Source of the DNA: Arenimonas fontis
GTDB taxonomy: Bacteria; Pseudomonadota; Gammaproteobacteria; Xanthomonadales; Xanthomonadaceae
Direction: 5' to 3'
Assembly: GCF_008386465.1 (NCBI RefSeq)
Contig: NZ_VUOD01000015.1
Location: 1 to 38,840, forward strand
DNA: 38,840 bases
Shown: positions 1 to 7,534 of the stretch, one piece after another
Numbering within the stretch: the stretch's first letter is position 1
Layout: each line of letters opens with the position of its first letter
Notes under the pieces: model-generated
Databases searched by the model: none
What the model was told of the DNA's origin: nothing
The model's input: the letters and a program-made list of their open reading frames with translations, nothing else
Translations under genes and position numbers: made by a program

Positions 1-127
1 AAGGGTCAGATCAAAGGGTCAGATCAAAGGGTCAGATCAAAGGGTCAGATCAAAGGGTCAGATCAAAGGGTCAGATCAAAGGGTCAGATCAAAGGGTCAG
101 ATCAAAGGGTCAGATCAAAGGGTCAGA
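1..127. repeat. 13-bp perfect tandem repeat, 9 full copies plus 10 bases
   Basis: The unit AAGGGTCAGATCA is repeated without a single mismatch nine times (1-117) and then partially (118-127). It may extend left of the window. Each full unit carries one GATC, so GATC recurs every 13 bp. The last partial unit overlaps the stop codon of rsmE (123-125), so the gene end lies inside the repeat. Stop codons interrupt reading through it on the rsmE strand. It has no spacers, so it is not a CRISPR array. Perfect identity suggests recent expansion by slippage; a role is unknown. Confidence 0.97.
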
Positions 128-848
128 AGTCGCCCCAGCACGCCTGCAGCGCTGCGACGGCGGCGAGTCCGGCGGTTTCGGTCCGCAGCACCCGCGGTCC
201 CAGGCGCAGGCTGCGGAAGCCGGCGGCGCGCAAGGCTTCGAGGTCGCGCGCCGACAGTCCGCCTTCCGGGCCGACTGCCAGCGCAACCGCGTCGGTAGCG
301 GGTAGGTCGGCGAGGGCTACGCCGCCCTCGGGCTCCAGCACCAGCTTCAGCGGCTCGCGGGCGCTTGCCGCCCACTGCGCCAGGGGCACCGGTGCCGACA
401 GCGTGGGCAGCCTTGCCCGCCCGCATTGTTCGCAGGCCGCGGCCAGCACGCCACGCCAATGCGCCAGGCGCTTGCCGGCGCGGTCGCCGTCGAGCTTGAC
501 TTCGGTGCGTTCGGTGAGGACGGGGACGATTGCCGCCACGCCCAGCTCGGTGGCCTTCTGCAGCACCCAGTCCATCTTGTCGCCGCGGGCGATGCCCTGC
601 GCCAGGGTGATGCGCAGCGGCGATTCGTTCGCCACCGGTACCTGGCCCGAGACTTCGGCGCTGGCGCCGCGTTTGCCGGTCTCCAACAGAACGGCGGGAT
701 AGTCGTGGCCGTCGCCATTGAACAGCACCAGGGCGTCGCCCGGCCCCAGCCGCAGCACTCGTACCAGGTGCGCGGCCGCCGGCTCGGGCAGGGCGACGAT
801 CTGGCCGGGCCGCAGCGGCAGGTCCACGTGGCAGCGGACGGTCCTCAT
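123..848 (-). CDS. rsmE: 16S rRNA (uracil-1498-N3)-methyltransferase RsmE
   Basis: RsmE methylates N3 of U1498 in 16S rRNA using S-adenosylmethionine. The 241-residue product matches the family length. It has an N-terminal PUA-like domain (about 1-75) followed by a SPOUT methyltransferase domain. Visible family signatures are EQCGR at 140-144, GPEGG at 193-197 and the knot segment LGPRVLRTETA at 216-226. The ATG at 848 overlaps the bioA stop by four bases (ATGA), so the two genes are probably translationally coupled. A longer upstream reading frame exists but only runs over bioA. The stop codon sits inside the last copy of the 13-bp tandem repeat, so this gene's 3' untranslated region would be repeat sequence. 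Confidence 0.96.
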   Translation of the reverse strand: MRTVRCHVDLPLRPGQIVALPEPAAAHLVRVLRLGPGDALVLFNGDGHDYPAVLLETGKRGASAEVSGQVPVANESPLRITLAQGIARGDKMDWVLQKATELGVAAIVPVLTERTEVKLDGDRAGKRLAHWRGVLAAACEQCGRARLPTLSAPVPLAQWAASAREPLKLVLEPEGGVALADLPATDAVALAVGPEGGLSARDLEALRAAGFRSLRLGPRVLRTETAGLAAVAALQACWGDF

Positions 849-2239
849 CGCCAGACCTCGGCGATGGCGCTGGTGGTGACCTCGGCCAGGTGCAACAACT
901 CTTCCTCGCCGACGCAGTAGGGCGGCATCCAGTACAGCACGTCGCCCAGCGGGCGCAGCACCACCCCGCGGGAGATCGCATGGCGGTAGGCGCGCAGGCC
1001 GGCGCCGCCGGCGATTTCCACGGCGGTGCCGTGCTCGCCGCTGGCCGCGCGTGTCTCTATCGCCAGAATCATGCCTGTCTGGCGCAGGTCTGCCACGCAT
1101 GGATGTTCGGCCAGCGGCGCGGCCAGCTCGGCCATGCGGGCAGCAGTGACGCGGTTGCGTGCCAGGACGTCGTCCTCGGCGAATATCGCCAGCGAGGCCA
1201 GCGCCGCCGCGCAGGCCAGCGGATTGCCGCTGTAGCTGTGCGAGTGCAGAAAGGCGCGTTCGCGCGAATCGTCCAGGAAGGCCTCGTAGACCGCCTGGGT
1301 GGTCAGTACCGCCGAAAGCGGCATGAAGCCGCCGGTCAGGCCCTTGGACAGGCAGAGGAAGTCCGGGGCAATACCGGCCTGCTCGCAGGCGAACAGGGTG
1401 CCGGTGCGACCGAAGCCGACCGCGATCTCGTCGGCGATCAGGTGCGCGCCATGGACGTCGCAGATCTCGCGGGCGCGGCGCAGATAGGCCGGGTGGTGCA
1501 TGCGCATGCCACCGGCGCACTGCACCAGCGGTTCGAGGATGAGTGCGCTGATTTCGCCGGGGTGGGCCTCGAAAATGGCGCGCAGCTCTTCGGCGCGGCG
1601 CAGGGCGCAGGCCTCGGCCGATTCTCCGGGTTCGGCTTCGAAGGCGTCGGGCGACGGCGCGAACAACGGCTGCAGCAACAGCGGCGCATATACGCGCCGA
1701 TAGAGCGGAATGTCGCCCATGGACAGCGCGCCGAGGGTTTCGCCGTGGTAGCTGTTGCCGAGCGCCACGAAGCGGGTGCGCCGGTCGTCGCCGCGGTTGC
1801 GGTGGCAGTGGAAGCTCATCTTCAGCGCCACCTCGATGGCTGCCGAGCCATTGTCGGCGTAGAACACGCGGGCCAGCGGCGGTCTGCCGGCCTGGCGTGG
1901 CGCCACCGCCAGCAGGGCCTCGGCCAGGCGCAGGCCCGGCTCGTGCGAGAAGCCGGCGAAGATCACGTGCTCCAGCTCACGCGCCTGGGCGGCGACGGCC
2001 TCGGCGATGCGCGGCTCGGCATGTCCGAACAGGTTCGTCCACCAGCTGCTGACCGCGTCGAGGTAGCGTTTGCCGTCCACGCCTTCCAGCCAGGCGCCGC
2101 GACCGCGCCGGATCGGCACCAGCGGCAGGGCGTCGGGGTGTTCCTTCATCTGCGTGCAGGGATGCCAGAGCACGGCCAGGTCGCGGTCGCGCCAGGCCCG
2201 GGCGGCGGCCGTCGCGGCTGCGGTCGGGTTCGTTTCCAT
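845..2239 (-). CDS. bioA: Adenosylmethionine-8-amino-7-oxononanoate aminotransferase BioA
   Basis: BioA is the PLP-dependent class III aminotransferase that converts KAPA to DAPA in biotin synthesis, with SAM as amino donor. The 464-residue protein has the N-terminal WHPCTQM motif (25-31) typical of BioA, SSWWTNLFGH around 64-73, the PLP aspartate in DEIAVGFGRTG (270-280) and the Schiff-base lysine in LSKGLTGG (K299). Length is slightly above the E. coli enzyme. It is the first gene of a bioA-rsmE pair and diverges from nudE across 76 bases. A good -35/-10 pair ends 8 bases before the ATG, which fits a leaderless or nearly leaderless mRNA. No other biotin gene is in the window. Confidence 0.96.
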   Translation of the reverse strand: METNPTAAATAAARAWRDRDLAVLWHPCTQMKEHPDALPLVPIRRGRGAWLEGVDGKRYLDAVSSWWTNLFGHAEPRIAEAVAAQARELEHVIFAGFSHEPGLRLAEALLAVAPRQAGRPPLARVFYADNGSAAIEVALKMSFHCHRNRGDDRRTRFVALGNSYHGETLGALSMGDIPLYRRVYAPLLLQPLFAPSPDAFEAEPGESAEACALRRAEELRAIFEAHPGEISALILEPLVQCAGGMRMHHPAYLRRAREICDVHGAHLIADEIAVGFGRTGTLFACEQAGIAPDFLCLSKGLTGGFMPLSAVLTTQAVYEAFLDDSRERAFLHSHSYSGNPLACAAALASLAIFAEDDVLARNRVTAARMAELAAPLAEHPCVADLRQTGMILAIETRAASGEHGTAVEIAGGAGLRAYRHAISRGVVLRPLGDVLYWMPPYCVGEEELLHLAEVTTSAIAEVWR

Positions 2240-2247
2240 GGCCGGGA

Positions 2248-2276
2248 ATGATCCGCCGCCGCCCCTGGCCTGTCCA
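2248..2276 (-). promoter_or_regulatory. Predicted bioA promoter
   Basis: On the minus strand TGGACA (2276-2271) is followed after exactly 17 bases by GATCAT (2253-2248). These are close to sigma-70 -35 and -10 consensus. The -10 ends 8 bases before the bioA ATG, so the start site would fall at or within a base or two of the start codon. No Shine-Dalgarno is possible in that arrangement. This is prediction from sequence only. Confidence 0.55.
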
Positions 2277-2303
2277 CGCCGGGACGGCGTCGGCCGCAGC
2301 GGC

Positions 2304-2309
2304 TAGAAT
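2304..2309 (+). promoter_or_regulatory. Predicted nudE -10 box (leaderless start)
   Basis: TAGAAT stands six bases before the nudE ATG at 2316. This places the likely transcription start on or next to the start codon. The -35 region (about 2281-2286) is poor. The same layout is seen before ubiH (TATCAT, seven bases) and bioA. Confidence 0.45.
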
Positions 2310-2315
2310 CGCGCC

Positions 2316-2873
2316 ATGTCCAGCCCGCCGCGCCCCCTGCCCGTCATCCACCGCCGCGAGGTCCAGGAGGCCGGCGGCACCCGCCGGGAATGGCTGGATC
2401 TGGAGTTCAGCAATGGCGAGCGCCGGCGTTACCACCGCATCCTCAGCCCGGGGCTGGGCTCGGTGATCATCGCCGCCATTCCGGAACCGGGCACGGTGCT
2501 GCTGGTGCGCGAATACGCCGCCGGCGTGCATCGCTACGAACTGGGTCTGCCCAAGGGCAAGATGGACGCCGGCGAAACCGCCACGGAGGCAGCCAACCGC
2601 GAGCTCAAGGAGGAAGTGGGCATGGGCGCGCGCAAGCTGACCCTGCTGCGCCAGATCACCACCGCGCCCACCTACATGCAGCACCACATCCACCTGGTCC
2701 TGGCCGAGGACCTGTACCCCGAGCGTCTGCCCGGGGACGAACCCGAGCCGCTGGAAGTGGTGCCATGGCGTCTGGACCGCCTGGGAGAGTTGGCCCTGCG
2801 CGAAGACTGCTCGGAAGGCCGCTCCCTGGCCGCCCTGTTCATCGTCCGGGAAGTGCTGGAGGGACGTGCGTGA
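2316..2873 (+). CDS. nudE: ADP compounds hydrolase NudE (Nudix)
   Basis: A Nudix hydrolase of the NudE type, which cleaves ADP-ribose, NADH and diadenosine polyphosphates. The 185-residue protein has a complete Nudix box: G81, five residues, E87, seven residues, R95-E96-L97, E99-E100 and G102. The flanking stretch (LPKGKMDAGE) is characteristic of NudE. It heads a run of four overlapping genes (nudE-cysQ-mazG-Mpo1-like). The first three products are all nucleotide house-cleaning hydrolases, which supports the assignment. The ATG follows a -10 box by six bases, so initiation is probably leaderless. Its TGA overlaps the GTG of cysQ. Confidence 0.93.
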   Translation: MSSPPRPLPVIHRREVQEAGGTRREWLDLEFSNGERRRYHRILSPGLGSVIIAAIPEPGTVLLVREYAAGVHRYELGLPKGKMDAGETATEAANRELKEEVGMGARKLTLLRQITTAPTYMQHHIHLVLAEDLYPERLPGDEPEPLEVVPWRLDRLGELALREDCSEGRSLAALFIVREVLEGRA

Positions 2874-3673
2874 GCGAGTTGCGTGAAGCCTGCATCACCC
2901 TGGCCCGCGCCGCCGGCGCCGCCATCCTCGAGGTCTATGCCCGCGATTTCAGCGTCGAGGCCAAGGACGACGCCTCGCCCCTCACCCAAGCCGATCTGGC
3001 CTCGCACCGGATCATCTGCGAAGGCCTGCGCCGGCTCGACCCGGCCATCCCGGTGCTGAGCGAGGAAGCCGCCGGCATCGCCTGGGAGGAACGTCGCGCC
3101 TGGTCGCGCTACTGGTTGGTCGATCCGCTCGACGGCACCCGCGAGTTCGTGAAGAAAAACGGTGAGTTCACCGTCAACATCGCCCTGGTGGAAGGCCATC
3201 GGCCGGTGCTTGGCGTGGTCTATGCGCCGGTGTTCGACTACCTGCTGCATGCGCAGGCTGGCGAGGGCGCCTGGCTGCGCGAGCAGGGTCGCGACATTCC
3301 GCTGTCCACGCGCCGGCCGGCCACCACGCCGCTGCGGGTGGCCGCCAGCCGCTCGCACCTCGATGCGCGCACCACTGCCTTTCTCGATCGCATGGGCGAG
3401 GCCGAACGGCATGGCCTGGGTTCTTCCCTGAAGTTCTGCCGGATCGCCGAGGGCCGCGTGGATGTGTACCCGCGTTTCGGCCCGACCAGCGAATGGGACA
3501 CCGCGGCCGCCCAGTGCGTGCTCGAGGCCGCCGGTGGCGTGGTACTGGGGCTGGACGGCCGGCCGCTGGAATACAACCGCAAGGAATCGCTGCTCAATCC
3601 GGACTTCATCGCCCTGGGCGATGCCTCGTTGCCCTGGCGGGAGTGGCTGGAGGCGGTGCCGGCGCATGGCTGA
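2870..3673 (+). CDS. cysQ: 3'(2'),5'-bisphosphate nucleotidase CysQ
   Basis: CysQ hydrolyses adenosine 3',5'-bisphosphate, a by-product of sulfate assimilation, to AMP. The 267-residue protein is an inositol-monophosphatase-fold enzyme. Metal-binding E65 lies in LSEE, DPLDGT is at 85-90 and the second-shell WD is at 209-210 (SEWDTAAAQ). I chose the GTG at 2870, which overlaps the nudE stop as GTGA. The open frame further upstream only shadows nudE. The 3' end overlaps mazG by eight bases. Translational coupling within the cluster is likely. Confidence 0.94.
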   Translation: MSELREACITLARAAGAAILEVYARDFSVEAKDDASPLTQADLASHRIICEGLRRLDPAIPVLSEEAAGIAWEERRAWSRYWLVDPLDGTREFVKKNGEFTVNIALVEGHRPVLGVVYAPVFDYLLHAQAGEGAWLREQGRDIPLSTRRPATTPLRVAASRSHLDARTTAFLDRMGEAERHGLGSSLKFCRIAEGRVDVYPRFGPTSEWDTAAAQCVLEAAGGVVLGLDGRPLEYNRKESLLNPDFIALGDASLPWREWLEAVPAHG

Positions 3674-4544
3674 CATCCGCGAGCTGCTGGAGATCATGGC
3701 GCGCCTGCGCGACCCGCAGCGCGGTTGCCCCTGGGATATCGAGCAGGATTTCGCCAGCATCGCCCCGTACACCATCGAGGAAGCCTACGAGGTCGCCGAT
3801 GCCATCCGCCGCGGCGATCTGGTCGATCTCAAGGACGAGCTTGGCGACCTGCTGCTGCAGGTGGTTTTCCATGCCCGCATGGCCGAGGAGGCGGGCGCCT
3901 TCGACTTCGGCGACGTGGTGGCGGCGATCCGCGACAAGATGCTGCGCCGGCACCCGCACGTGTTCGGCGACGAATCGGTGGCCGACGCCGAGGCGCAGAC
4001 GGCGGCCTGGGAGGAACACAAGCGGCGCGAACGCGCCGCCCGCGGCGAGGGCGACGACAGCGTGCTGGCCGGAATCGGCCGCGGCCTGCCGGAGTGGTTG
4101 CGGGCGGTGAAGCTGCAGAAGCGCGCCGCCACCCTGGGTTTCGACTGGCCGGGGCCTGAGCCGGTATTGGCCAAGCTGCACGAGGAAATCGAAGAGGTCC
4201 GGGCCGAGTTCACTGCCCTGGCGGCTGGCGACGAAACCGCCCGCGAACGGCTCGAGGACGAGCTGGGCGACGTGCTGTTCGTGGCCGCCAACCTGACCCG
4301 CCACGCCCGGGTGGATTTCGGCGCCGCCCTGCGTCGGGCCAACGCCAAGTTCGAGCGCCGCTTCCGCCGCATGGAGCAACTGGCCCGGGCCGAGGGCGTG
4401 GACCTGGCCGGCCTGTCGCTGGCGGCCCAGGATGCCTACTGGGACCGGGCCAAGGCCGAGGAAAGGGCCGCAGACGAGGCCGGGGAAGGGGGCGCCGTGG
4501 CAGAATTCCCCGGGCAGGCACCGGCCGGGAGGGGCGTGACATGA
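3666..4544 (+). CDS. mazG: Nucleoside triphosphate pyrophosphohydrolase MazG
   Basis: MazG hydrolyses (d)NTPs to NMPs and pyrophosphate and is linked to nutrient-stress responses. The 292-residue product has two MazG helical domains. The N-terminal one carries the metal-binding EExxE/ExxD pattern (EEAYE at 38-42, KDELGD at 56-61). The second repeats it (LHEEIEEV, then LEDELGDVLF). The segment LRDPQRGCPWD at 14-24 is a family hallmark. The C-terminal tail of about 25 residues after AQDAYWDRAK is low-complexity and longer than in E. coli MazG. The gene overlaps cysQ by 8 bases and the next gene by 4. Confidence 0.95.
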   Translation: MADIRELLEIMARLRDPQRGCPWDIEQDFASIAPYTIEEAYEVADAIRRGDLVDLKDELGDLLLQVVFHARMAEEAGAFDFGDVVAAIRDKMLRRHPHVFGDESVADAEAQTAAWEEHKRRERAARGEGDDSVLAGIGRGLPEWLRAVKLQKRAATLGFDWPGPEPVLAKLHEEIEEVRAEFTALAAGDETARERLEDELGDVLFVAANLTRHARVDFGAALRRANAKFERRFRRMEQLARAEGVDLAGLSLAAQDAYWDRAKAEERAADEAGEGGAVAEFPGQAPAGRGVT

Positions 4545-4846
4545 GCAAGCGTTTCGCCAGCTTCAGCGAGTTCTATCCCTTCTACCTGGGCGAGCATCGC
4601 CACCGCATCTGTCGCCGCCTGCATTTCGTCGGCAGCTGCGTCGCCCTGGGCTTCCTGGCCGCGACTGCGGTCACCCGTGATCCCTGGTGGCTGCTGGCGG
4701 CACTGGTGTCCGGCTACGCCTTCGCCTGGATCGGGCATTTTTTCTTCGAGAAGAACAGGCCGGCCACCTTCCGGCACCCCTTCTACTCTTTCCTGGGCGA
4801 CTGGGTGATGTTCCGGGACATGTTGCTCGGACGCATTCCGTTCTGA
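4541..4846 (+). CDS. Mpo1-like (DUF962) small membrane protein
   Basis: A 101-residue DUF962 protein, the family of yeast Mpo1, a dioxygenase acting on 2-hydroxy fatty acids. Bacterial members are mostly uncharacterised. It begins with the typical FSEFYPFYLGEH, has two hydrophobic segments (about 30-45 and 50-64) and shows the family histidines (GEHRHR at 18-23, GHFFFEKNRPATFRHP at about 65-80). The C-terminal GDWVMFRDM is also typical. The ATG overlaps the mazG stop (ATGA), so it is likely co-expressed with the nucleotide hydrolases, though no functional link is obvious. The substrate in this organism is unknown. Confidence 0.85.
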   Translation: MSKRFASFSEFYPFYLGEHRHRICRRLHFVGSCVALGFLAATAVTRDPWWLLAALVSGYAFAWIGHFFFEKNRPATFRHPFYSFLGDWVMFRDMLLGRIPF

Positions 4847-4856
4847 TGGCCCAGGC

Positions 4857-5204
4857 TCAGTCCAGGAACAGCAGGAAGGCCGCCAGCACGATCAGGGCGA
4901 AGGCCGCCACGTGGTTCCACTTCACCGGCTCGCCCAGGTACCACGCGGAGAAGGCGGCGAACACCAGCAGGGTCAGGATCTCCTGGATGCCCTTGAGCTG
5001 CGGCGCCGAATAGACCGCGTGCCCGAGCCGGTTGGCCGGCACCTGCAGGCAGTATTCGAAGAAGGCGATGCCCCAACTGGCGAAGACCACGATCCAGAGC
5101 GGGCTGGCCTTGTATTTCAGGTGCCCGTACCAGGCGAAGGTCATGAATACGTTGGAGGCGAGCAGCAGCAGCACGGGGGTGGCGTAGGCGCCGAAGGTGG
5201 ACAT
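4857..5204 (-). CDS. DMT-superfamily DUF486 membrane protein
   Basis: A 115-residue integral membrane protein of the DUF486 family, a short four-helix relative of the drug/metabolite transporters. Visible landmarks are FMTFAWYGHLKYK, WGIAFFEYCLQVPANRLG and the C-terminal hydrophobic helix. The length fits the family. The transport substrate is unknown. I chose the ATG at 5204; the open frame extends upstream but without family similarity. It converges with the Mpo1-like gene, leaving 10 bases between stop codons with no obvious terminator. The 237 bases between its start and the regulator at 5442 carry no gene I can support. Confidence 0.85.
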   Translation of the reverse strand: MSTFGAYATPVLLLLASNVFMTFAWYGHLKYKASPLWIVVFASWGIAFFEYCLQVPANRLGHAVYSAPQLKGIQEILTLLVFAAFSAWYLGEPVKWNHVAAFALIVLAAFLLFLD

Positions 5205-5441
5205 GCGGGCAGTACCGGTCGGGGTGGCGGGCCAGGGCGGGCAAAGCCTAGCCGCTCGCGTGGGCCGGCGGTACGGTCCCGGCGCAGGGGCCGGCGACCA
5301 CATGGACCGGCGTTCGCGGGCCGTTGGCCGGCGTTGCCGCCCGGCTGGCCGCCAAGGGCAGGGGCCGGGACGGCTTCACGGTGTCCTCACCCCGGTTCCG
5401 GCCTACTCTTCACAAAGCTGAAGGCGTAACGGAGGCCCCCT

Positions 5442-6155
5442 ATGCGACGCGAAGACCCGGCCGGCATGGTCCTGGTGGTGGAAGACAACCGGGGGCTGTC
5501 CGAAATGGTGGGCGAGTACCTGGAGTCCCGCGGCTTCGGCGTGGACTACGCCAGCGACGGCGTGGACGGCTACCGCCTGGCCAGCGAGAACGGTTACGAC
5601 GTGATCGTGCTGGACCTGATGTTGCCGCGCATGGACGGCATCGAAGTCTGCCGGCGCCTGCGCCAGGAGGCGCGCAAGGCCACGCCGGTGCTGATGCTGA
5701 CCGCCCGCGACACCCTGTCGGACAAGGTCACCGGCCTCGAGGCCGGCGCCGACGATTATCTGGTCAAGCCCTTTGCGATCCAGGAGCTGGAAGCGCGCCT
5801 GCGCGCCCTGATCCGCCGCGAGCGGCGTCAGGTCAGTGCCGGCGTGCTGAAGGTGGCCGACCTGGTGCTGGACACCGCCAGCCTGCGCGTCACCCGTGCC
5901 GGCCGCGAGCTGCAGCTCTCGCCGATCGGCCTGCGTCTGCTGACCATCCTCATGCGGGAATCGCCGCGGGTGGTCAGCCGGCGCGACATCGAGCGCGAGA
6001 TCTGGGGCGACAGCCTGCCGGATTCGGACACCCTGCGCAGCCACCTGTACAACCTGCGCAAGATCATCGACCGGCCTTTCGATCGTCCCTTGCTGCACAC
6101 GGTGCAGACCGCCGGCTACCGCATCGCTGACCTCGACGCGCCGCCGGCGGCCTGA
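5442..6155 (+). CDS. OmpR-family response regulator
   Basis: A 237-residue two-component response regulator. The receiver domain (about 8-120) has acidic residues E14-D15, phospho-acceptor D58 in VIVLDLMLP, T87 and K109 in YLVKPF. The C-terminal winged helix (about 135-230) has the OmpR/PhoB pattern ending in HTVQTAGYRI. A good Shine-Dalgarno (ACGGAGG) precedes the ATG. The kinase follows after six bases, and the MacA/ABC export genes continue in the same direction. The likely role is therefore to control this exporter in response to an envelope signal. The signal is not evident from sequence. Confidence 0.93.
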   Translation: MRREDPAGMVLVVEDNRGLSEMVGEYLESRGFGVDYASDGVDGYRLASENGYDVIVLDLMLPRMDGIEVCRRLRQEARKATPVLMLTARDTLSDKVTGLEAGADDYLVKPFAIQELEARLRALIRRERRQVSAGVLKVADLVLDTASLRVTRAGRELQLSPIGLRLLTILMRESPRVVSRRDIEREIWGDSLPDSDTLRSHLYNLRKIIDRPFDRPLLHTVQTAGYRIADLDAPPAA

Positions 6156-6161
6156 ACGCAT

Positions 6162-7466
6162 ATGGACGGCAAGCGCAGCGGCCTGCGCCGGAAGATATGG
6201 ACGGCCTTCATCCTGCAGGCGGCGGCGATCAGCTTCGCGGCGGTGCTGGGCGTCTACGGCGCGTCGGCCGTGCTCAAGCACGTGCTGATCCAGCAGGCCC
6301 TGCGCCAGGAGGCGGCACACTACTGGCAGCGGCTGGCGCGCGACCCGGCGGCCGAGGTTCCCGACACCTACAACATGACCGGATACCTGCTGCCGCCCGC
6401 GGCCGACAAGGCCGGGCTACCGCCCGAGCTGCAGGCGCTGCCGCCTGGTTTTCACATCCTGCCGCGCGAACAGGGCGGGTCACTGGTGCTGGTGGAGCGC
6501 GCCGACGATGGCCGGACGATGTACCTGCTGTTCAAGCAGGAGCAGGTGGACAGCCTGGCCTTCTGGTTCGGCATGGTGCCGCTGGCGATCGTGCTGGTGG
6601 TCATCTACGTCATCGCCTGGGGCACCTATCGCAGCTCGAAGCGGGCGGTATCGCCGGTGATCTGGTTGGCCAACCAGGTGCAGCAGTGGGACCCGAAACA
6701 GCCCGATGCCTCCCTGCTCGGTCCGCACCGGCTGCCAGCCGACCTCGAGGGCGAGACCCTGGTGCTGGCCTCGTCCCTGCACGAGTTCGCCAGCCGGATC
6801 GAATCCTTCGTCGAGCGCGAACGCAACTTTACCCGGGACGCCTCGCATGAGCTGCGCACGCCGCTGACCGTGATCCGGGTGGCAGGCGACATGATGGCGG
6901 CCGACGAAACGCTGTCGCCGCGTTCGCGCCGGGCCCTGGAGCGCATCCGCGGCGCCGGTCGGGACATGGAAGCGCTGATCGAGGCCTTCCTGATCCTGGC
7001 CAGGGAGGGCGACCGCGGCCTGCCGGAGGAGGACTTCCTGGTGTCCGAGGTCGTGGCCGAGGAAGTGGACAAGGCGCGGCTGCTGCTGGCCGGAAAACCG
7101 GTGGTGCTGGAGCTGGAGCGGGCCGGCGACTTCCGCCTGCATGCGCCGCCGCGGGTGCTGGCGGTGCTGCTGGGCAACCTGCTTCGCAACGCCTGCCACT
7201 ACACCGATGCCGGCAAGGTGAGCGTGGGCATCCGTCCCGGCCAGATCACCGTGGCCGATACCGGCATCGGCATGAGCGAGGCCGAGCTGGCCCGGGCCTT
7301 CGATCCCTTCTTCCGGGGTGGCGATGGCCGGCGCGAGGGTCAGGGCATCGGCCTGACCCTGGTGCGCCGGCTGGCCGACCGTTACGGCTGGCCGGTGCGG
7401 CTGGACAGCACCCCCGGCCAGGGCACGGTTGCGACCATCCGCTTCCCCGAGGCGTCTCCTGTCTGA
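6162..7466 (+). CDS. Sensor histidine kinase
   Basis: A 434-residue membrane kinase, partner of the regulator just upstream. Transmembrane helices at about 13-35 and 131-153 enclose a periplasmic sensor region of about 95 residues. That region contains two short proline-rich stretches and no family I recognise. The cytoplasmic part has the H-box with H229 (FTRDASHELRTPL), the N-box (LLGNLLRNACHY, around 330), DTGIGMS and GQGIGLTL. The macA-like gene starts 68 bases after the stop. The ATG at 6162 lies seven bases from the regulator's stop. Confidence 0.93.
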   Translation: MDGKRSGLRRKIWTAFILQAAAISFAAVLGVYGASAVLKHVLIQQALRQEAAHYWQRLARDPAAEVPDTYNMTGYLLPPAADKAGLPPELQALPPGFHILPREQGGSLVLVERADDGRTMYLLFKQEQVDSLAFWFGMVPLAIVLVVIYVIAWGTYRSSKRAVSPVIWLANQVQQWDPKQPDASLLGPHRLPADLEGETLVLASSLHEFASRIESFVERERNFTRDASHELRTPLTVIRVAGDMMAADETLSPRSRRALERIRGAGRDMEALIEAFLILAREGDRGLPEEDFLVSEVVAEEVDKARLLLAGKPVVLELERAGDFRLHAPPRVLAVLLGNLLRNACHYTDAGKVSVGIRPGQITVADTGIGMSEAELARAFDPFFRGGDGRREGQGIGLTLVRRLADRYGWPVRLDSTPGQGTVATIRFPEASPV

Positions 7467-7534
7467 GGCGGGGCTTGTCAACCGCGCGGCCGCTGCCGCG
7501 TTTCACCCGTCGTCGTTCCGCCGCTGGAGTGCAC

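Noticed and set aside
1-127. CRISPR array
   Set aside because: The 13-bp units are directly adjacent with no spacers, far shorter than CRISPR repeats, and no cas gene is seen.
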